From CAZTJA01 sp964613745 (lineage in GTDB: Bacteria > Desulfobacterota > Desulfomonilia > Desulfomonilales > Desulfomonilaceae), in contig CAZTJA010000012.1 of assembly GCA_964613745.1 (NCBI GenBank), forward strand, positions 1-46,768: DNA of 46,768 nt, written 5' to 3'. The notes beneath the pieces are model-generated. The model had not been told where the DNA came from. It saw only the letters and a program-made list of their open reading frames with translations, and made no database searches. Made by a program: the position numbers and the translations under genes. This document shows positions 32,743 through 40,813 of the stretch, in pieces (the first letter of the stretch is position 1; each line of letters begins with the position of its first letter).

Positions 32743-32770
32743 AAAAGCCCTGCACCATGCAGGGTTTTTT
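32743..32770 (+). terminator. intrinsic terminator after the ferritin-like gene
   Basis: CCCTGCA (32748-32754) and TGCAGGG (32758-32764) form a 7-base-pair stem with a 3-base loop, followed by six T residues (32765-32770). An A-tract precedes the stem, so the structure could also end the minus-strand transcript from the gene stopping at 32778. Confidence 0.8.
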
Positions 32771-32777
32771 CGTTTAT

Positions 32778-34421
32778 CTATAGGAGCAACACATAAAAAT
32801 CATCCACTCCGATTAGCGGCTTCCAGCCCTCCGAAGCTAACTCGCTAAACCGTTTATCTCTTGCGATTATGGCCCTCATACCAACTCGTTTTAAGTTTTC
32901 AACTACCTTTGACCGGGACTCAATCCCGACGGCTAAGAATTCATCAACATCCGGAATTTCACCGATTATCCGATAACCGCCGATTCGAGCCCAATATATA
33001 GGCGGCAATCCGACCACCGCCAGATGCGATCCGCTTGCAACACCATAGTCTCTGAGCTGCTGATTTAACGTTGCCATTTGTAAATACGATTTCTCGAAGG
33101 ACGGCTTACCCGGAACCGAATACAAAGAACGTGCGCTTTGACCCCAGGCGGAAAATACAATAAGTATTAAGATGGTTGCCGTAAGAACGAAAGAAGATTG
33201 AGCTATCCGTTTCGATTCAGGATTCTCGGTTCTCAATGAGGTGACGAGCGCACCGGGCACAAGCACCAGGAACGGGGAAATGTAGCGCATTTCCACATGG
33301 ATGATCGAATACATTGCTATGCCGGCCAAACCGGGTAGAGCCAAGCAAAGTGGGACGGACAAGGGTCGGAGAGGACCAAATTTCACAGATCCTAGTCCGA
33401 GCACAAATATGTACCAAAAAAGAAAGGCTATTGAAAACCAGGGATGGTCGGTAATGATCTCAGAAAGGTGCCGAACCAGATTTTTCAGGGGAGGACTGAA
33501 ATCGAAAACCGGTTTTATGCCGATTTTCCAATAACCGGGATCGAAGGTGGCAGGACGAGTCGCATTTTGAAACAGCTCATGATCGTAGGACAACACTTTC
33601 GGGTCTTGCAAAAAAACGTTCGGTTTATTTATTGGTTCACCTTTTGATTTGACGTATATCCCATAATTGAGCGTTCCTGCTTCTCCGATAGTCAGTACAC
33701 CAAATTTCCAATTAAGCGCTGCCGCCCAGGGTACAACCAACACAATCATTATTGCTGCCGATACGGCAATTTTTGGGATGTACTTTCGCCGAGAACCTGC
33801 TGCAAAAAAAGCCGTAGCATAAAGAAAAAAGGAAAACGGCAGGTAAAACGCCTTAAACAAATAACAGAGACCGGAAAATACGCCCAAAATAATATAGCCG
33901 CCGTATTGCTCCGGATCTCGTCTTATCTTGAGAATTGCTGCAACACAAACGAACACCAACGCCATTATCACCATTTCAGGTGCCATGAGCCGAGGACGAA
34001 TCCATTCAAACAGGCTGAACAAAAAAACTGAATAGAGGATGGCTGAAATGAGATAGCCGGGAAGCGGCTGAGGATTTTCGCGGGAGAACGATGACAGATT
34101 GGATTTCAGTTTGCTGAGAAAATAATCGAAGGATCCCATGGCTGCGATGATGGACAGGAAATTGATCAGCTTGAGCCACAAAATCTCGTCGGCTCGGTTC
34201 GTTTGTAATAACCATTGCCCAAGTCCAAGTAGGGCTGCATACCCCGGACTGGCCGTTAAATTGATAAAATCAAAATAACGCCCTGAGCGTAGGGCTTCAC
34301 CCATTTCAATGTAATTGATCGCATCCCCGTTTATAAAATGGCGGGTGGTATAAGTGAGAACACCTCCGAGAAGAACACCGAAAACCCAAAAGCAGACACG
34401 AACCCATTGCTCACGTTTAAT
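32778..34421 (-). CDS. GT-C type membrane glycosyltransferase, probable ATT start
   Basis: A polytopic membrane protein of the dolichyl-phosphomannose-mannosyltransferase (PMT/ArnT-like) type, with at least nine hydrophobic segments and a soluble C-terminal part of about 100 residues. The only in-frame ATG (34304) would begin at MGEALRSGRYFDF. That omits the first membrane helix and the loop NGDAINYIE, which carries the acidic residue typical of the GT-C active site. The frame is open upstream to an ATT at 34419-34421 placed eight bases after AGGAG (34430-34434), with a TAG just beyond. Starting there gives 547 residues with helix 1 at about 7-24 and Asp33. No ATG, GTG or TTG lies between. 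It would transfer a lipid-linked sugar outside the membrane; acceptor unknown. Confidence 0.75.
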   Translation of the reverse strand: MKREQWVRVCFWVFGVLLGGVLTYTTRHFINGDAINYIEMGEALRSGRYFDFINLTASPGYAALLGLGQWLLQTNRADEILWLKLINFLSIIAAMGSFDYFLSKLKSNLSSFSRENPQPLPGYLISAILYSVFLFSLFEWIRPRLMAPEMVIMALVFVCVAAILKIRRDPEQYGGYIILGVFSGLCYLFKAFYLPFSFFLYATAFFAAGSRRKYIPKIAVSAAIMIVLVVPWAAALNWKFGVLTIGEAGTLNYGIYVKSKGEPINKPNVFLQDPKVLSYDHELFQNATRPATFDPGYWKIGIKPVFDFSPPLKNLVRHLSEIITDHPWFSIAFLFWYIFVLGLGSVKFGPLRPLSVPLCLALPGLAGIAMYSIIHVEMRYISPFLVLVPGALVTSLRTENPESKRIAQSSFVLTATILILIVFSAWGQSARSLYSVPGKPSFEKSYLQMATLNQQLRDYGVASGSHLAVVGLPPIYWARIGGYRIIGEIPDVDEFLAVGIESRSKVVENLKRVGMRAIIARDKRFSELASEGWKPLIGVDDFYVLLL

Positions 34422-34429
34422 TTGCGCTT

Positions 34430-34434
34430 CTCCT
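34430..34434 (-). promoter_or_regulatory. AGGAG ribosome site before the ATT start
   Basis: Minus-strand AGGAG with an 8-base spacer (AAGCGCAA) to ATT 34419-34421. The nearest conventional in-frame start, ATG 34304, has no such site. This placement is the main argument for the non-standard start. Confidence 0.5.
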
Positions 34435-34518
34435 ATCTACGGCTTCATACTTTTTGTCCGGCAAAATGTCCTTCTTGTCGGACCTATCTCTTTCAACAAT
34501 CATTTTCTTAACGGATGT

Positions 34519-35754
34519 TCATTGGGGATGTGAACTCTGAGTTGATTCTTTAACGTATTTTGAAGAATTGAGTTCCGCTACCAACCCTCGGTCTCGCACG
34601 TTTTCAAGTATGAAACGTGCCAGCATTTGGTTCAATTCACTGCTGTAGTGAACTGCATCAACATAAAGCGGTTTTTTTGAATCATTCTGAATATCCGCAG
34701 CCCAGATGAAGTTGGGACCTAAGGGGTCTTCTTTTATTCTTTTGGCCATATACTCATAACCCGGCCTAACCGGTGTCAATTTGAGATCGTAGTCGAATTT
34801 TCCGAATACACAGTACTCATTATTGTATTTGTGGACCGGAACAGGTTGCCAAACAAAAATTGGAACAACGCCGTAAGCTTCTGCAATCGCCTTTGTCAAT
34901 TTCAAGTTTGCTCGATACCTCTCCTCCGTAGCTTTCAACTGCTCCTTACGGTTCTCCGGAGTTGCTTTCAGGAATGGGTCCGTATGACTTTCGTGTGGTG
35001 GAGATCCCATGACAAATTTTACAAGAGGCAGACTGCGTATCACTTTTTGATACATGGGAACTTCGCCCTCCTGCATGAAAGCGCTGAGATCCTTTGTCCT
35101 TCCGGGTAAACCCGATGAAGCTAAAGTGAGGTCGTTCAATCCATCTATAAAAATGGCCACGTTCGGAACGTACCCCGCCATGAGAAGCCTTTCGAAGATG
35201 ACCCTTTCTTGCAATGAGTAGTGCATGCCTCGTCCAAAATTGTACACCCATGCGTCTATTCCGAACTCGCTCGCCAGAAGTTCCTGAATGTGAGAAGGTA
35301 TTGTTTGGTAATCCGCAACTCCAACCCCAAGAGTTGTGGATCCCCCAAAAATGAAAACAGTAAAAGCGTCCTTAGGTGGAGGCCAGCTCTTCTGGTTTTT
35401 CACAAGCCTGTATCCTTTTGGATCGATATTCACAAATTGACCCGTAACAGGCTGTTCCTTAAATTGAGAAAAGGGTTCGTAGATCTGTATTGTTCGCCTG
35501 GATTCTTGAATGAGACGGTCGATCTGCTCATCATTCAACTCCGGATGAACCGGTCTAAGACATTCATTGAATTTTCGATAGGAAAACGGAGTCCCTGCTT
35601 TGGCCAAAGCCTTTTCGTAATAGGATTTCGTTGCAAAATAAGAATCAGCAATTAAATTTAAGACTATGAATATGAGTAAACAATTCACGAATACGACGGC
35701 AAAAACTTTGTAATAATCGGCAAACAGCCCCAAGGCTCTCTTGAGCGCTCCCAT
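34519..35754 (-). CDS. membrane-anchored SGNH/GDSL-type hydrolase
   Basis: The 411-residue protein has one N-terminal membrane segment (about residues 18-38) and an SGNH hydrolase fold outside. Visible are FIFGGSTTLGVGVAD (block I with the nucleophile Ser), FGRGMHYS (block II Gly), IDGLNDLT (block III Asn) and YVDAVHYSS (block V Asp-x-x-His). Such enzymes deacylate or acetylate glycans, as in alginate or cell-wall modification. ATG 35752-35754 is preferred because GAGGG sits six bases upstream; the frame is open to 35880. The glycosyltransferase gene follows on the same strand (about 100 bases), so the two may act on one surface glycan. Confidence 0.82.
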   Translation of the reverse strand: MGALKRALGLFADYYKVFAVVFVNCLLIFIVLNLIADSYFATKSYYEKALAKAGTPFSYRKFNECLRPVHPELNDEQIDRLIQESRRTIQIYEPFSQFKEQPVTGQFVNIDPKGYRLVKNQKSWPPPKDAFTVFIFGGSTTLGVGVADYQTIPSHIQELLASEFGIDAWVYNFGRGMHYSLQERVIFERLLMAGYVPNVAIFIDGLNDLTLASSGLPGRTKDLSAFMQEGEVPMYQKVIRSLPLVKFVMGSPPHESHTDPFLKATPENRKEQLKATEERYRANLKLTKAIAEAYGVVPIFVWQPVPVHKYNNEYCVFGKFDYDLKLTPVRPGYEYMAKRIKEDPLGPNFIWAADIQNDSKKPLYVDAVHYSSELNQMLARFILENVRDRGLVAELNSSKYVKESTQSSHPQ

Positions 35755-35951
35755 TATGACCCTCATGTGTGATAAATTTTGTATTTCTCGGCTACTTCTC
35801 TTTGGTTTCAATGTCAAGAACATTTCGGAATTTTGCTGCAGGATCCAATGACCCTTTAAGAGCATATACATGCTGTCCAAACGATGTAGGAAGCCGGATT
35901 ACATTCTACCGTTTGTTTACGCTTTAGAACAAGTTTCCAAATAGGCCCTCT

Positions 35952-37316
35952 ATGAAATCGCCAAATCAGTCCGAATCCCAATTGTCGTCCGAAGAAATCT
36001 CAATGATTCTCGATTCGATTGCAGATGGGGTTTTCACGGTCAACAAAGATTTCGTCATAACTTCCTTCAATAAGGCTGCTGAAGAAATTACCGGAGTCCC
36101 CGTAGACCAGGCACTTGGCAAACCCTGCTGCGAGGTGTTCAGAGCCGAAATCTGTGAAGGAGAATGCGCCCTTAAGCAAACAATAATAGACGGCAAACCC
36201 ATCATCAACAAACCGGTTTTCATCCTCAAAACGAATGGAACCCGGGTACCCATAAGTATCAGCACCTCAGTATTTAAAGACAGGGAAGGCAACCTTTTAG
36301 GCGGCGTCGAAACTTTCCGGGACCTCACATTAGTGGAAAGCCTTCGAAAGGAAATCCGAAAAGCTTCATCCTTTGAGGACATGATTTCGAGAAGTCCCAA
36401 GATGAAGGAAATTTTCATGATCCTGCCGGATGTTGCCATGAGCGACAGTATCGTCTTAATTCAGGGTGAAAGCGGAACGGGTAAAGAGCTGTTGGCCAAG
36501 GCAATTCACAATCTCTCCTCACGAGCCGACAAGCCCCTCATAACGGTGAACTGCGGCGCAATCCCAGACACCCTCTTGGAATCGGAATTGTTCGGCTACA
36601 ATGCCGGAGCCTTCACCGGAGCAAAAAAGAATAAACCGGGTCGATTCGCTTTAGCCGATGGAGGAACCATTTTTTTGGACGAAATTGGCGATGTTTCTCC
36701 ATCCCTACAGGTGAGATTGTTGCGGGTTCTTCAAGAAAAAACCTTTGAACCCTTGGGAGCGGTATCCTCACGAAAAGTAGACGTCAGAGTAATTGCGGCA
36801 ACCAACAAGAACCTCCAAGCCATGGTTGAATCTGGGGAATTCCGGGAAGACCTGTATTACAGAATCAAAGTGTTCATTTTCAATCTTCCTCCGCTCAGAG
36901 AGAGACGTGAAGACATCCCGCTCTTGGTGGAAAATTTCATTACTCGCTTCAATCGATTAAAGGGAAAAGATATTGCGGGACTGTCGGGGTTGAGCATGTC
37001 CGCGTTCATGCAGCATGATTGGCCCGGTAACATCAGGGAATTGGAAAATGCGATTGAACACGCATTCATTCTATGCCACGGCAGCCTCATAGAACCGGTT
37101 CATCTTCCCGAACCGTTCAGGAGCCTTCATCAGAGTGAATCCGTAGTTCCCGCAGGACTAAAATTGGACGAAATAGAAGTCCACGTCATTCGTGAAGCGT
37201 TAAAGCGCAACAATTATCGTAAATTGCAAACAGCCCGGGAACTGGGGATCAGCAAGACGACCTTGTGGAGAAAAATGAAGGAGCACGGCTTGGATGGCGA
37301 AAACCAAGCCGGTTAG
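35952..37316 (+). CDS. sigma-54-dependent activator with Cys-containing PAS domain
   Basis: A 454-residue enhancer-binding protein. The PAS domain (about 15-130) contains Cys59, Cys60, Cys68 and Cys72 in a GKPCCEVFRAEICEGEC loop. The AAA+ domain has Walker A GESGTGKE (172-179), the sigma-54 contact GAFTGA (219-224) and Walker B IFLDE (240-244). The C-terminal Fis-type helix-turn-helix (about 408-446) ends in ARELGISKTTLWRKM. There is no receiver domain, so activity is probably controlled by the PAS domain; the Cys cluster suggests a redox, metal or Fe-S signal. It converges on the nine-gene operon ending at 37450, whose upstream region has a -24/-12 promoter. In D. vulgaris the orp operons are controlled by sigma-54 and a cognate activator, so this is the likely counterpart. 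Confidence 0.92.
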   Translation: MKSPNQSESQLSSEEISMILDSIADGVFTVNKDFVITSFNKAAEEITGVPVDQALGKPCCEVFRAEICEGECALKQTIIDGKPIINKPVFILKTNGTRVPISISTSVFKDREGNLLGGVETFRDLTLVESLRKEIRKASSFEDMISRSPKMKEIFMILPDVAMSDSIVLIQGESGTGKELLAKAIHNLSSRADKPLITVNCGAIPDTLLESELFGYNAGAFTGAKKNKPGRFALADGGTIFLDEIGDVSPSLQVRLLRVLQEKTFEPLGAVSSRKVDVRVIAATNKNLQAMVESGEFREDLYYRIKVFIFNLPPLRERREDIPLLVENFITRFNRLKGKDIAGLSGLSMSAFMQHDWPGNIRELENAIEHAFILCHGSLIEPVHLPEPFRSLHQSESVVPAGLKLDEIEVHVIREALKRNNYRKLQTARELGISKTTLWRKMKEHGLDGENQAG

Positions 37317-37449
37317 TTCAGCAACATGTAAGTACTGAAAAGCAAACGAGACAGCGGCGAAATCCGATGTACTCGCCTGTTAAACGAAGCACCGCTCCAA
37401 GTCAAATTATCAGGTTCTATTCACTTTCGGCTTAAAAGAAGATTTCACA

Positions 37450-37869
37450 TTACATCGTCTTGCGTATCGTGCTCTTGAGCGTGTTCACCGCCAGATCGGC
37501 GCAATGAGTATTTTCCAGGGGCAACCCACCGAGGTACTCCAAGAGTTCTTTGCTGGTGATCTCAAGAGCGTCATCCACTCTTTTGCCCTGAGCCATGCAA
37601 CTCAGTGCACTCGAACAGGCCACGGTTGGACCGCATCCGTCGGACACCCATGCAATTCGTGAGATTTCCCCGTTCTCTATCCCGACGAAAAAACCAATGG
37701 TGTCTCCGCAAATACCGGTCATTGCATTGAATGCATCCGGAGATTCAAGCGGGCCATTGTTTCGCGGATTCATGAAATGATCCATTACCTGATCGGAATA
37801 CTTTTTCTTTGCCTCTTCGACGATCATACCTTCAAGATCGTCAAATATGTCCATATCGTTGACGGCCAA
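37450..37869 (-). CDS. IscU/NifU-like iron-sulfur scaffold protein
   Basis: A 139-residue scaffold of the IscU/NifU-N family. The three conserved cysteines are in TGICGDTIG (Cys54), VACSSAL (Cys85) and THCADLA (Cys123); further Cys79 and Cys91 flank the second. The first 22 residues are an acidic helical extension not present in IscU. TTG 37867-37869 is taken as the start because GGAGG lies ten bases upstream. It is the last gene of the operon, 75 bases after the zinc-ribbon gene. It probably assembles or holds a cluster for the ORP-like proteins of this operon rather than serving general biogenesis, since no IscS accompanies it. Confidence 0.9.
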   Translation of the reverse strand: MAVNDMDIFDDLEGMIVEEAKKKYSDQVMDHFMNPRNNGPLESPDAFNAMTGICGDTIGFFVGIENGEISRIAWVSDGCGPTVACSSALSCMAQGKRVDDALEITSKELLEYLGGLPLENTHCADLAVNTLKSTIRKTM

Positions 37870-37944
37870 GGAGTAATAACCTCCGTTAATTCTTGATGTT
37901 TTTTCAGAATTGAATGTTAAGTATCGCAGCTTGAACCGAGAAAA

Positions 37945-38193
37945 TCAATATGATGGATTGCCGCAACAGCTGCCCGGAACGCATCCCGTAGCCGAAGGAT
38001 TGGAACCGCAGCATGCACCTTTGGCGGCAGGACCGGAGTCCTTTATTGCGGGTTGTGACGGCACCGACATGACTGATTTGAGAGATGAACCCCCACATCC
38101 TACACATTTAAGTTCATCGGAATTCCTGCCTATTCCGACAAGCAACTCACTAACCTTTCCGCAATCAAGACATTCGTATTCATATATCGGCAT
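37945..38193 (-). CDS. FmdB-type zinc ribbon protein with Cys-rich tail
   Basis: An 82-residue protein starting at ATG 38191-38193 with AAAGGAAAG upstream. It opens with the FmdB signature MPIYEYECLDCGKVSELL, with the second Cys pair in LKCVGCGG, giving a zinc ribbon. The tail is unusual: KGACCGSN, ATGCVPGSCCGNPSY adds five cysteines in pairs, suggesting a metal or thiol-rich extension. It lies within the ORP-like operon, 33 bases after the second ferredoxin-ATPase gene. Function is not established for the family; a regulatory or metal-handling accessory role is inferred. Confidence 0.85.
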   Translation of the reverse strand: MPIYEYECLDCGKVSELLVGIGRNSDELKCVGCGGSSLKSVMSVPSQPAIKDSGPAAKGACCGSNPSATGCVPGSCCGNPSY

Positions 38194-38226
38194 GATTCTT
38201 TCCTTTTTCTTCCAAATAAATACCAC

Positions 38227-39087
38227 TCAAGCCGCCAAGTTCCGCATGAACTTCTCCCAGGCTTCTTGGACGGCCGCTCCCGCCGCTGATCCCTTCGACG
38301 TTAAAGGTTCGCATCTTGTCATTGATCTTATCACTTCGGGATCATACGGCACCTGTCCTATTATCTCAATATTCTCATTCGTACAGAAGCCTCTTATCTC
38401 ACTGCAAACGGCATCGTTCAAATCATATTTGTTGATCAAAACGGAAATCTCAGTATTAAAGCTTCTTGCCAGTTCAGCAACCCGCTTCATGTCATGCATT
38501 CCGGAAAGTGTCGGTTCAGTTACAATGAGCACATGATCAGTTCCGGTAATCGACGAGATCACCGGACAACCCACTCCCGGTGCCCCATCAACAATAATGA
38601 GAGATTTGTTGCCGCTTTTCGCCAATTCTTTCGCCTGTCCCCGAACCAACGCAACCAATTTGCCGGAATTCTCCTCACCCGGCAAAAGAGCGGCATGCAC
38701 CATCGGGCCAAACTCCGTTTCAGAAATGAACCAGTGTCCGTTCAGGCACTCTTCCATGGATATAGCCGATTGAGGACATGCATGGAAACAAACGCCGCAA
38801 CCTTCACAAGCGAGTTGATCTACCTGAAATTGGTCCGAAATTGCATCAAACCTGCAGTGCTGAATACATTCGCCGCAGGCTATGCATTCATCGAGGTTAA
38901 TTCTTGCCTTGTGACCGCCTCTGAATTCTTCTTGACGCAGCTTTTTTGGTTTCACTAGAATGTGCAAATCGGATGCATCCACATCGCAGTCGGCCAATAC
39001 ACAACTTTCAGCCATTTTAGCAAACGCTGCACACACCGTAGTTTTTCCGGTTCCACCTTTGCCGCTGATTATGAGAATTTCTTTCAT
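38227..39087 (-). CDS. ferredoxin-inserted ParA/MinD-type ATPase (ORP cluster)
   Basis: A 286-residue P-loop ATPase of the MinD/Mrp group: deviant Walker A GKGGTGKT (9-16) and the switch region DGAPGVGCPVISS. Inserted after the first strands are two [4Fe-4S] motifs with Cys68, 71, 74, 78 and Cys94, 97, 100, 104. This architecture is that of the two ATPases encoded with the Orange Protein in Desulfovibrio, which form part of its complex. It overlaps the preceding paralogue by four bases (ATGA), so the two are translated together and may form a heterodimer. Confidence 0.92.
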   Translation of the reverse strand: MKEILIISGKGGTGKTTVCAAFAKMAESCVLADCDVDASDLHILVKPKKLRQEEFRGGHKARINLDECIACGECIQHCRFDAISDQFQVDQLACEGCGVCFHACPQSAISMEECLNGHWFISETEFGPMVHAALLPGEENSGKLVALVRGQAKELAKSGNKSLIIVDGAPGVGCPVISSITGTDHVLIVTEPTLSGMHDMKRVAELARSFNTEISVLINKYDLNDAVCSEIRGFCTNENIEIIGQVPYDPEVIRSMTRCEPLTSKGSAAGAAVQEAWEKFMRNLAA

Positions 39088-39953
39088 ATTGCCGCTCGTT
39101 CTTGAATCAAACCGGAATTTGAAACTCGGGTCTGAATGTACGAAGTTATCTTTCGGAATAAATCTTTCAAACCGGGATCGGTATCAATGAGCAGATTGCC
39201 TCGCGAATAACCCTCCGCTATTTTCCGTTTATGAGGAATTTGTCCCAGAATGGGAATTCCAACTGCTTCACAGAATTCCACAACTTTACCGTCTCCTATG
39301 TCCGAACGGTTTATAACCACTCCCAGCGGAATTTCCAAAGGCTTCACGGCCTCTACTGCGAGCTTCAGGTCATGTAAACCAAACGGAGTCGGTTCAGTTA
39401 CCATAAGTATGAAATCCGATCCCTTAACTGAGCTCATCACGGGGCAGGACGTACCCGGCGGAGCATCTATAATATTGATCAGCTCAGGTCGGACTTTCTT
39501 CTTCACGGCTTTTATCAACGGTGGAGACATCGCTTCACCTATTCGAAGCTTTCCGTACACAAAGCGGACATCCCCTGCCCAGCCGCTCTCGATGGTGCCC
39601 AATTCTCTCGTCGTTTCAGTGATTGCCTTTTCCGGGCAGAACAACATGCAGCCGCCGCAGCCATGACACATTTCTTTGAAAGTTAAAACCTGATCTCCCA
39701 ACGGCAGAATTGCATGAAAGCGGCATACTTCATTACATTTGCCGCAAAGAGTGCAAAGTTCCTGATTCACTTCGGGAATCGGTAACGTTACGATCTCCCG
39801 CTTTTCAATCTTCGGTTTCATAAAGATGTGACAATTAGGCTCTTCCACATCACAATCAAGTAGTTGAGCTTTTGATCCCAGACTCGCGGCCAAACTGGTG
39901 GCTATTGTTGTTTTGCCGGTTCCGCCTTTGCCGCTCGCTATACTTATAATCAT
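39084..39953 (-). CDS. ferredoxin-inserted ParA/MinD-type ATPase (ORP cluster), paralogue
   Basis: A 289-residue paralogue of the next gene: Walker A GKGGTGKT (8-15), two inserted [4Fe-4S] motifs (Cys67, 70, 73, 77 and Cys96, 99, 102, 106), and IDAPPGTSCPVMSS as switch II. It overlaps both neighbours by four bases (ATGA at each junction). ATP-driven conformational change coupled to an Fe-S pair fits a role in inserting or transferring a metal cluster, as inferred for ORP-associated ATPases. Confidence 0.92.
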   Translation of the reverse strand: MIISIASGKGGTGKTTIATSLAASLGSKAQLLDCDVEEPNCHIFMKPKIEKREIVTLPIPEVNQELCTLCGKCNEVCRFHAILPLGDQVLTFKEMCHGCGGCMLFCPEKAITETTRELGTIESGWAGDVRFVYGKLRIGEAMSPPLIKAVKKKVRPELINIIDAPPGTSCPVMSSVKGSDFILMVTEPTPFGLHDLKLAVEAVKPLEIPLGVVINRSDIGDGKVVEFCEAVGIPILGQIPHKRKIAEGYSRGNLLIDTDPGLKDLFRKITSYIQTRVSNSGLIQERAAI

Positions 39954-40423
39954 TTAATCTTACCTAATGGATTCGTTGATCCAGTGGATTCCGGTGCCGC
40001 CGTCATATAAATCCGAAGTGCCTCATGGAGAGTTCCTGCGGCAAGTGTCGCACAATGCCTGTCTTCTTCCGGGAGATATCCCACTTCGGCTTCAATGTTC
40101 CGATGATCAAGATCAGCCAACTCCTCCGGGGTTTTGCCCAGAGCGAGTCTCACCGCAGCAGCGCCGCAGTCGTTACTCATCCTGCACCCATCAGTCCAGT
40201 ACTTTGCGGCAACGACCTTGTCATCCCGGAATTGAAGGGATATTTCCATGGCATCGCCACATTTGCCCCGGGAATGTGCCGTCACATCCGGATTGCCCAG
40301 AGTGCCCCTTTCCGGTTGAAGCTTAAGCTCCATCCAGCACCAGGCCGCTATGACCACGAAAAGTATTACAATCCCGAGTAAATATGCCGTTACGTTGAAA
40401 TGCGAAAGCCACTCAAAATTCAA
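39950..40423 (-). CDS. membrane-anchored IscU/NifU-like protein
   Basis: A 157-residue IscU-type domain with Cys55 in GKCGDAM, Cys80 and Cys86 in TDGCRMSNDCGAAA, and Cys124 in EEDRHCATLA. It is preceded by a hydrophobic helix (about residues 10-31, AYLLGIVILFVVIAAWCWM). The charge pattern (short N-terminus, then basic-rich ELKLQPERG) is compatible with either topology, but a cytoplasmic domain is expected for cluster assembly. TTG 40421-40423 has GAGGTGA four to five bases upstream. Tethering a scaffold to the membrane is unusual for IscU. Its stop overlaps the next gene (ATGA). Confidence 0.85.
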   Translation of the reverse strand: MNFEWLSHFNVTAYLLGIVILFVVIAAWCWMELKLQPERGTLGNPDVTAHSRGKCGDAMEISLQFRDDKVVAAKYWTDGCRMSNDCGAAAVRLALGKTPEELADLDHRNIEAEVGYLPEEDRHCATLAAGTLHEALRIYMTAAPESTGSTNPLGKIK

Positions 40424-40434
40424 ACGTTCACCTC

Positions 40435-40794
40435 TTACCAGTGGCCTTCGGTATTTGCCTGTGAAGCAAATTCCAGCTTACCGCTCTTGAGTTTGGCAAC
40501 AGCATCAAGAACGGGACCGGATTGATCGACCACAACCTTAACTCCCGCTGCTTGCAGCGTCTTAAAGGCATTGGGACCACAACGCCCGGTTACCAAAACG
40601 TTTACACCCTTTTCGAAAACCGTTTTGGCGGCCTGGATCCCCGCCCCTTGCATCGCATTGATGTTCGCTGAATTATCGAAGGACTCAATCAAATTCCCGT
40701 TCTCGTCAAGGATCAAAAGGTATCGAGCCCGACCAAATCGGGGATCCATGTCGGAATTCAAATCTTTTCCCGTTGAAGTTATTGCAATCTTCAT
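40435..40794 (-). CDS. NifX/Orange-Protein-like metal-cluster-binding protein
   Basis: A 119-residue protein of the dinitrogenase iron-molybdenum cofactor family (NifX/NifY/ORP). It shows MKIAITSTGKDLNSDMDPRFG at its start (residues 1-20 plus G), GNLIESFDNS and NVLVTGRCGPNAFKTLQAAG. Length (119) is close to Desulfovibrio Orange Protein, which binds a mixed Mo-Cu-S cluster. The single Cys in TGRCGPNA is characteristic of this subgroup. ATG with GGAGAA upstream. It is the best ORP candidate in the operon; the metal bound here is inferred. Confidence 0.9.
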   Translation of the reverse strand: MKIAITSTGKDLNSDMDPRFGRARYLLILDENGNLIESFDNSANINAMQGAGIQAAKTVFEKGVNVLVTGRCGPNAFKTLQAAGVKVVVDQSGPVLDAVAKLKSGKLEFASQANTEGHW

Positions 40795-40813
40795 TCTTGT
40801 TCTCCGGTTTTTA

